NCBI RefSeq assembly: GCF_002836515.1
Contig: NZ_PJBC01000012.1
Location: 62,001-126,000 of the forward strand
Length of the DNA stretch: 64,000 nucleotides
Reading direction: 5' to 3'
Source of the DNA: Pseudomonas sp. Choline-02u-1
Lineage (GTDB): Bacteria > Pseudomonadota > Gammaproteobacteria > Pseudomonadales > Pseudomonadaceae
Position 1 is the first letter of the stretch. Each line of letters starts with the position of its first letter. Shown in pieces: positions 58,973 through 64,000 of the stretch. Below the pieces are notes generated by a model. The model saw only the letters and a program-made list of their open reading frames with translations. It searched no databases and had not been told where the DNA came from. The translations under genes were made by a program, and so were the position numbers.

Positions 58973-60382
58973 TCAATCAGGAAACGCCCATGACATCTGC
59001 TGTTCGCTGTAGTTGTAATCCAGGCGCAGCTCGGTGCCTGCCGGGATATCCTGCGACGCGAACACCGTGTTGAGGATAAAGTCGCGGGTCACCTGTTTAT
59101 CGCCTACCCATTGCTGCGCCTCGATATCGAAAGGCACGGTTTCCACGTTATAGCCACCCGGTGCCTGGCGAATCGGCTTGCCGGCCTCGTTGTATTCGAA
59201 ATTGGAGTTGATTCGGGAAATGATGTTGTCGCCCAGTATGGCCAGCGGGTCGGGCAGCATTCGCCCCGGACCATATTGCAAGCGCACCCCGGCGAGCATG
59301 CTGAAGGTCTGTTCATGGGGATGCACGAACCTCGCAGGTGTGATGACACCTGCGTAAACGCCGATTGTCTCGCCTTTGGCAATGCGCCGGTTGGCCACCA
59401 CCATCGACTGGCCGATCAAGGCCTTTTCGCCGGGGACTTGTACATCGGCTTCGGTAAACACCCGCCATTGCAGCTTCTCTTCGTAGAGCATCGCCACATC
59501 CTCATAACCTTCGTGCTTGATGTAGGGCTTGATCTGTTCGGAGGTGAACTGGTCACCGTTTTCGAAGCGCACCTTGGTCTGCAGTTTCCGAATGCGGATG
59601 GGCCTGCCGGCAACGTCACGTAGCGGGTATTTGCCATTGTTGGCGCGGTTGTATGTGCCGAGCTGATTACCGAGGAATGAGTAGCGCGTTTCGCTGCGCA
59701 TCAGGTTCAGCTCGTGTGCCGTGTACGGTTTGATCGGCATCGATTCGGAGGCCAGATAGAACTGCTCCGACGCGCCGTCGTCATTGCGCGGCAGCTCCTC
59801 CAGGGCCATTTCGAACTCATCGTCGCTGCGTCGAGGTGAGCGGCGACTCTTGCGCGGCATGACCGTCTGGGGTGCGGAAACTGCAAAATCCTGCAAAGGA
59901 TACCAATGGTTGCTCGCTGGATCGTGCGCCAACACCGGCCCCGAAGGTTGCATTTCGCTTGCCAGCCGGGCCCTATGCAACCCGGTTTGCGCATCGACGG
60001 CAAGCAACACCGTGCCGCCACCCTGAACATCGGCATAGTGTCGGCCCTTGAACGTACGAATGCCGTGCGCATCGGCATCAGGCAAGACGACCGACGGATG
60101 AATCAGGTACTGCTGCAGGGCGGGGACGTCGGCGCTGGCGGCTTGGGCGGAAGCGGACGTCGATGCATGCACTTGCACCCTTGGGGTCGTAGCCGTGTGC
60201 GAAGAGTCGACCGTGCTGCCGGCCGAATCAGGCGCATCGCCCGCAATCCTGCGGCTGACGGGGTCGGGCGTGAAGCGCGGGGTTTCCGGTCCGGGAGGGA
60301 TCGAATCAACAGGCGTACGTGAGTGCTGAGGCCCATCGACACGGGGCGTGCCTGGCGTTGGTGGTTTGGGTTTGACTGGCAT
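58973..60382 (-). CDS. SET-domain protein with proline-rich N terminus (putative effector)
   Basis: A 469-residue protein without a signal peptide. Residues 1-80 are Pro/Thr/Ser-rich and probably disordered (KPKPPTPGTPRVDGPQHSRT). The middle contains a basic patch (PRKSRRSPRRSDDE). The C terminus (about 320-465) reads as a SET lysine-methyltransferase fold: RRIAKGETIGVYAGVITP, then IISRINSNFEYN (N392 in the place of the NHSC asparagine), then FASQDIPAGTELRLDYNY with Y456 and Y458 in the GEELxxDY motif. Bacterial SET proteins are typically injected into eukaryotic cells to methylate histones. It is convergent with ureC and has no immunity-like neighbour. Host targeting is inferred. Confidence 0.75.
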   Translation of the reverse strand: MPVKPKPPTPGTPRVDGPQHSRTPVDSIPPGPETPRFTPDPVSRRIAGDAPDSAGSTVDSSHTATTPRVQVHASTSASAQAASADVPALQQYLIHPSVVLPDADAHGIRTFKGRHYADVQGGGTVLLAVDAQTGLHRARLASEMQPSGPVLAHDPASNHWYPLQDFAVSAPQTVMPRKSRRSPRRSDDEFEMALEELPRNDDGASEQFYLASESMPIKPYTAHELNLMRSETRYSFLGNQLGTYNRANNGKYPLRDVAGRPIRIRKLQTKVRFENGDQFTSEQIKPYIKHEGYEDVAMLYEEKLQWRVFTEADVQVPGEKALIGQSMVVANRRIAKGETIGVYAGVITPARFVHPHEQTFSMLAGVRLQYGPGRMLPDPLAILGDNIISRINSNFEYNEAGKPIRQAPGGYNVETVPFDIEAQQWVGDKQVTRDFILNTVFASQDIPAGTELRLDYNYSEQQMSWAFPD

Positions 60383-60409
60383 GTGTACATTTCCTTGTAA
60401 GAACTGCGC

Positions 60410-60432
60410 AGCGCCACGGTGAGAGTGGCGCT
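60410..60432. terminator. Hairpin between cbpM and the SET gene
   Basis: AGCGCCAC (60410-60417) pairs with GTGGCGCT (60425-60432) around GGTGAGA. It could end the cbpA-cbpM transcript, about 100 bp after cbpM, or lie in the SET gene leader. No T-run. Confidence 0.45.
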
Positions 60433-60535
60433 ACGTCAATCGGCGTCCATTGCCGATCCTCAGCGCAAACTAGCAGACCGCTCAGCCGGTTCAAACCAGA
60501 GAAACATGTGCAAACAATAACCGTGAATGGCGACG

Positions 60536-60841
60536 CTACTCGACCAGCAAGCGCCCCAGACGCTGGCGCAACATACGGTTTTCCGCGCGCAGTTCATGGA
60601 CTTCTTCGAGCAGGTCCAGCGCCAGGGCGACGCCTTCCCATTCCAGCTCCAGCTCGCGCCGCAGCTTGGCGGCGCGTTTGGCCAGGGCGAGTTCATAATC
60701 CGTGAAGCGCCAATCGCGCGGCTGCCCGCCCTGAGGTTCGAGGATGCCGTGCTCGACGATCTCGATCACGTAGACGTCCGGCAAATCGGCCGCCTCACAG
60801 AATTCTGCCAGGTCCAGTTGAACGATCAGGGGGCTGCTCAT
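60536..60841 (-). CDS. cbpM: Chaperone modulator CbpM
   Basis: A 101-residue MerR-like helical protein: VQLDLAEFCEAADLPDVYVI, then GQPRDWRFTDYELALAKRAA and a C-terminal coiled coil (LDLLEEVHELRAENRMLRQR). In E. coli CbpM binds the J-domain of CbpA and inhibits it. GGAG lies nine bases before the ATG. It follows cbpA by 23 bp in the same operon. Confidence 0.93.
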   Translation of the reverse strand: MSSPLIVQLDLAEFCEAADLPDVYVIEIVEHGILEPQGGQPRDWRFTDYELALAKRAAKLRRELELEWEGVALALDLLEEVHELRAENRMLRQRLGRLLVE

Positions 60842-60864
60842 GTCGGGCTACTCCTTCGTCGGGT

Positions 60865-61806
60865 TCAGAAGTTCTCTCGCGGGTTGAACGCGGCTTTTTT
60901 CGCCAGTTCCTGCCACAACGCCTTGACCTCATCGTCGGACGCTTTAGGCATCACGGCCTTGAGCTGCACGAACAGATAACCGCGCTCACCGGCCTTGTTC
61001 AGCAGGCCATGGCCCTTGGCGCGCATGCGCTGGCCGTTCTGGCTGCCGGCCGGCACCTTGAGGTTGATCTTGCCGGTCAGGGTCGGCACGGCCACTTCAG
61101 CGCCCAGCGCCAGTTCCCAGGGTGCCAGTGGCAAGGTGATGATCAGGTTTTCGCCTTCAACATCGAATTTCGGGTGCGGCGCAAAACGAATGGTCAGATA
61201 CAGATCGCCATTCGCTCCGCCGCCGATACCCGGTGCGCCCTGGCCCTTGAGGCGAATCCGCTCGCCATCGGTCACCCCGGCCGGAATTTTCACGTTCAGG
61301 CTCTTGCTGGTGTTGCTCACGTGCTGGCCGTGCGCGTTGTATTGCGGCACCTGGAAGGTGACTTTCTTCGATTCGTTCGACAGGGTTTCTTCGAGGAAGA
61401 CCGGCAGTTCCATTTCCACGTCTTGCCCTCGGCGTCCGCGTGATTGGCGGCTCTCGGCGCCACCGAAACCGGGGCCGCGATTGCCGAAGATCGAACTGAA
61501 GAAGTCCGAGAAGTCGCCCGTGTCGGCACCGCCGCCGAAACCGCCACGGCTTTGCCAGCCCGGTGGGCCCTGGAACGGCTGACCGTGCTGGCCGTAACGG
61601 CGCAGTTCGTCGTATTCGGCGCGCTTGTCGGCACTTTTCAGTGCTTCATAGGCTTCCGAGGCGTCCTTGAACTTGGCCTCGGCGTCTTTTTCCTTGCTGA
61701 CATCGGGGTGGTATTTGCGCGCCAGCTTGCGATAGGCCGCCTTGATGGCCTTGTCGTCGGCTGTCGGCTCCACGCCGAGTATCTTGTAATAGTCTTTGAA
61801 GTCCAT
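60865..61806 (-). CDS. cbpA: Curved-DNA-binding J-domain co-chaperone CbpA
   Basis: A 313-residue DnaJ-like protein without the zinc-finger domain. The J-domain has HPD at 33-35 ([14 protein letters not shown]). A Gly/Phe-rich linker follows ([20 protein letters not shown]), then two C-terminal substrate domains ([39 protein letters not shown]). The start is ATG 61806 ([12 protein letters not shown]); the longer frame upstream is not supported. Divergent from an Hsp70 relative 292 bp away. Confidence 0.95.
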   Translation of the reverse strand: MDFKDYYKILGVEPTADDKAIKAAYRKLARKYHPDVSKEKDAEAKFKDASEAYEALKSADKRAEYDELRRYGQHGQPFQGPPGWQSRGGFGGGADTGDFSDFFSSIFGNRGPGFGGAESRQSRGRRGQDVEMELPVFLEETLSNESKKVTFQVPQYNAHGQHVSNTSKSLNVKIPAGVTDGERIRLKGQGAPGIGGGANGDLYLTIRFAPHPKFDVEGENLIITLPLAPWELALGAEVAVPTLTGKINLKVPAGSQNGQRMRAKGHGLLNKAGERGYLFVQLKAVMPKASDDEVKALWQELAKKAAFNPRENF

Positions 61807-62098
61807 TGAAGGATCACCATCCGTTATCGATTTCGCGCCGAGACCAGCGTGCGCCCGATTGGCGCGTGCCGGGTTGACCGATCTCATGGTTGTGACCGGG
61901 TGGCGCCGCAGAAGTTTATCGGCAGTGGACGGCGGTTCTGTTGACCGCCGATGTATCTGCCGGCCCATGCCAGCAAGTTTGGGGCGAACCGCGAGGTTTC
62001 AAGGCAACCGGGATGCGAAATAGCAGATGACCGGCCTTCGAATCTGCCGCGCACTGACATACACTGCGCGGCCGTTTTTTTGACCGGAACCGAAAGAC

Positions 62099-63373
62099 AT
62101 GAAAGACGCCTCTCCAGCCCGTGCCTGCGGCATCGACTTCGGCACGTCCAACTCCACCGTCGGCTGGCTGCGCCCCGGCATGGACACCATGATTGCGCTG
62201 GAAGACGACAAGATCACCCTGCCGTCGGTGGTCTTCTTCAACATCGAGGAACGTCGCCCGGTCTACGGACGTCTGGCGCTGCACGAGTATCTGGAAGGCT
62301 ACGAGGGCCGGCTGATGCGCTCGTTGAAAAGCCTGCTCGGTTCCAAGCTGATCAAGCACGACACCAGCGTCCTCGGCACGGCGATGCCGTTCAAGGACCT
62401 GCTCGGGCTGTTCATCGGCCAGCTCAAGAGCCGCGCCGAAGCCGCCGCCGGTCGGGAATTCGAGCACGTGGTGCTGGGTCGCCCGGTGTTTTTCGTCGAT
62501 GACGATCCGCTCGCCGACCAGGAGGCCGAAGACACACTCGTGGAAGTGGCGCACAAAATCGGTTTCAAGGACGTGTCGTTCCAGTACGAGCCGATCGCGG
62601 CGGCGTTCGACTACGAGTCGACCATCGAAAAAGAAGAGCTGGTGCTGATCGTCGACATCGGCGGTGGTACCTCCGACTTCTCGCTGGTGCGTCTGTCGCC
62701 CGAGCGGCGCGGTGTCGATAATCGTCACGACGATATTCTGGCCACTGGCGGCGTGCACATCGGCGGGACCGACTTCGACAAACAGCTCAGCCTGCAAGGC
62801 CTGATGCCCCTGTTCGGCTACGGCAGCCGGATGAAGAGCGGCGCCTACATGCCGACCAGCCACCACATGAACCTGGCAACCTGGCACACGATCAACTCGG
62901 TGTACTCGCAGAAGTCCACCCTGGCGCTGGGCAGCATGCGCTATGACATCGAAGACACCGGCGGCATCGATCGCCTGTTCAAGCTGATCGAACAGCGCGC
63001 CGGGCACTGGCTGGCGATGGAAGTCGAAGAAACCAAGATCCAGCTGACCCACACCGACAGCCGCCACGTGCCGCTGGATCGCATCGAGGCCGGGCTGAGC
63101 GTCGAGCTGAGCCGCGCGTTGTTCGAATCGGCGATCGAAGCACTGCTGGAGCGGGTGCGCGGCAGCGTTACACAGTTGTTGACTGATGCTGGGGTGGCGG
63201 TCGATCAGGTCGACACGGTGTTTTTCACGGGTGGTTCCAGCGGCATCCCGGCCCTGCGCAACAGCGTCTCGGCGATGCTGCCGAACGCGCGGCATGTCGA
63301 GGGGAATATATTTGGCAGCATCGGCAGCGGCCTGGCGATTGAAGCCATGAAGCGCTATGGCGTCATGAACTGA
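62099..63373 (+). CDS. Hsp70-family protein (YegD type)
   Basis: A 424-residue actin-like ATPase with only the nucleotide-binding part of Hsp70: CGIDFGTSNSTVGWL (phosphate 1), LIVDIGGGTSDFSLVRL (phosphate 2) and VFFTGGSSGIPALRNSV (adenosine). The usual substrate-binding domain and EEVD-like tail are absent, as in E. coli YegD. Whether it works with CbpA, encoded divergently next door, is unknown. The 292-bp upstream gap holds both promoters; no palindrome was noticed there. Confidence 0.92.
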   Translation: MKDASPARACGIDFGTSNSTVGWLRPGMDTMIALEDDKITLPSVVFFNIEERRPVYGRLALHEYLEGYEGRLMRSLKSLLGSKLIKHDTSVLGTAMPFKDLLGLFIGQLKSRAEAAAGREFEHVVLGRPVFFVDDDPLADQEAEDTLVEVAHKIGFKDVSFQYEPIAAAFDYESTIEKEELVLIVDIGGGTSDFSLVRLSPERRGVDNRHDDILATGGVHIGGTDFDKQLSLQGLMPLFGYGSRMKSGAYMPTSHHMNLATWHTINSVYSQKSTLALGSMRYDIEDTGGIDRLFKLIEQRAGHWLAMEVEETKIQLTHTDSRHVPLDRIEAGLSVELSRALFESAIEALLERVRGSVTQLLTDAGVAVDQVDTVFFTGGSSGIPALRNSVSAMLPNARHVEGNIFGSIGSGLAIEAMKRYGVMN

Positions 63374-63391
63374 TCCAAATCAGCAGCGCGC

Positions 63392-63478
63392 CCTTCGCGA
63401 GCAAGCCCGCTCTTGCATTCGATCGCATTCCTTGAGTTGAAATGCAATCCGGTGTGGGAGCGGGCTCGCTCGCGAAGG
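63392..63478. repeat. REP-type palindrome (copy 5)
   Basis: CCTTCGCGAGCAAGCCCGCT and GTGGGAGCGGGCTCGCTCGCGAAGG around a 40-nt spacer, between the convergent Hsp70-like and AI-2E-type genes. Confidence 0.9.
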
Positions 63479-63507
63479 CGCCCGATCAGGCAATACAGAT
63501 CCATCGG

Positions 63508-64000
63508 TTAGACCATCCCGCCCAGCTTCAACTCACTCTTCAGATAAGCGTAATAAATCGGCCCCGCCACCACCCCCGGCAGGCCGAACGCGGCTTCGAA
63601 CACCAGCATCGCCAAGAGCAACTCCCACGACTTGGCACTGATCTGCCCACCAACGATGCGCGCGTTGAGAAAGTATTCGAGCTTGTGGATAACGATCAGG
63701 TAGCCCAGCGCGGCGATCGCCACCCAGATCGACAGCGACAGGCCGACGATGGTGATCAGCGTGTTCGACATCAGGTTGCCGATCACTGGCAGCAGGCCGA
63801 GCAGGAAGGTCAGCACGATCAGGGTTTTGGTCAGCGGCAGCTTGATGCCGAACATCGGCAGGATCACCGCGAGGAAGATTCCGGTGAACACGGTGTTGAG
63901 CAGGGAAATCTTGATCTGCGCGAAAACGATATTGCGAAACGCCTGCACCAGCAGATGCAAACGGTCGAACAAAGCGGCGGCCAGCGGCTTGCGCTTGGTC
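63508..64000 (-). CDS. AI-2E family transporter (PerM/YdiK-like), 5' end outside the window
   Basis: The last 164 codons of a polytopic inner-membrane protein; the frame stays open through position 64000. Visible segments are ISLLNTVFTGIFLAVILPMF, LIVLTFLLGLLPVIGNLMSN and the family end motif AFGLPGVVAGPIYYAYLKSE. The family (DUF20/UPF0118) includes AI-2 exporters and sodium/proton antiporters, so the substrate cannot be assigned. The codon at 63972 is an internal TTG, not the start. Confidence 0.88.
   Translation of the reverse strand, partial: TKRKPLAAALFDRLHLLVQAFRNIVFAQIKISLLNTVFTGIFLAVILPMFGIKLPLTKTLIVLTFLLGLLPVIGNLMSNTLITIVGLSLSIWVAIAALGYLIVIHKLEYFLNARIVGGQISAKSWELLLAMLVFEAAFGLPGVVAGPIYYAYLKSELKLGGMV

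Overview
The window is a chromosomal segment of a fluorescent-group Pseudomonas (P. fluorescens/P. koreensis type). The evidence is high GC with strong GC3 bias, near-textbook Pseudomonas proteins (SpeA, Fis, RetS, GcbA, PurH/PurD, UreABC), and two families of Pseudomonas intergenic palindromes: a GTGGGAGCGGGCTTGCTCGCG type and a GTAGGAGCTG...GGCTGCGATC type. From memory of P. aeruginosa PAO1, the backbone follows the conserved run PA4839-PA4868: speA, SUI1-like, NUDIX, DUF2333, gcbA, ctpL-like, aroQ, accBC, prmA, zinc ribbon/DUF3426, dusB-fis, purHD, retS, marC, then urtABCDE and ureD-A-GNAT-B-C. Accessory cargo is spliced into this backbone at several points.

Layout. 1-1044: start of a vgrG (type VI secretion spike), running off the left edge. 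1278-12371: core genes for arginine decarboxylase, c-di-GMP synthesis (gcbA), chemotaxis, aroQ and biotin-dependent acetyl-CoA carboxylase. 12436-16395: a 1319-residue toxin-like protein inserted between accC and prmA, ending in a CheD/CNF-type glutamine deamidase-like domain. 16590-26963: prmA to marC, including fis, purine synthesis and the RetS hybrid kinase. 27045-48316: an insertion of about 21 kb between marC and urtA. It holds a ~2310-residue toxin with a clostridial-toxin glucosyltransferase domain, a C58/YopT-like Cys-His-Asp site and a TcdB-like pore region, with its last 75 codons frameshifted. It also holds seven cobalamin genes in two divergent operons, a five-gene copper uptake cassette, and a broken DUF4329/JAB-like gene. 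48540-58915: urea ABC transporter behind a sigma-54 promoter, then urease structural genes. 58973-60382: a SET-domain protein with a proline-rich N terminus. 60536-64000: CbpM/CbpA co-chaperones, an Hsp70 relative, and an AI-2E-type membrane protein cut by the right edge.

How it fits together. The housekeeping genes cover purine, fatty-acid, shikimate and cobalamin synthesis, and nitrogen scavenging (urea uptake followed by hydrolysis). gcbA and retS tie the block to biofilm control. The most unusual content is the set of effector-like genes that sit alone, without a signal peptide, an adjacent immunity gene or a dedicated exporter: deamidase-like, glucosyltransferase/protease, SET, and the broken JAB-like gene. 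Their domains (Rho-type GTPase glycosylation, Gln deamidation, lysine methylation) point to eukaryotic targets. Two of them share a near-identical palindrome 63-65 bp upstream of the start codon, which suggests common control. No CRISPR array, tRNA, rRNA, transposase or integrase was seen.
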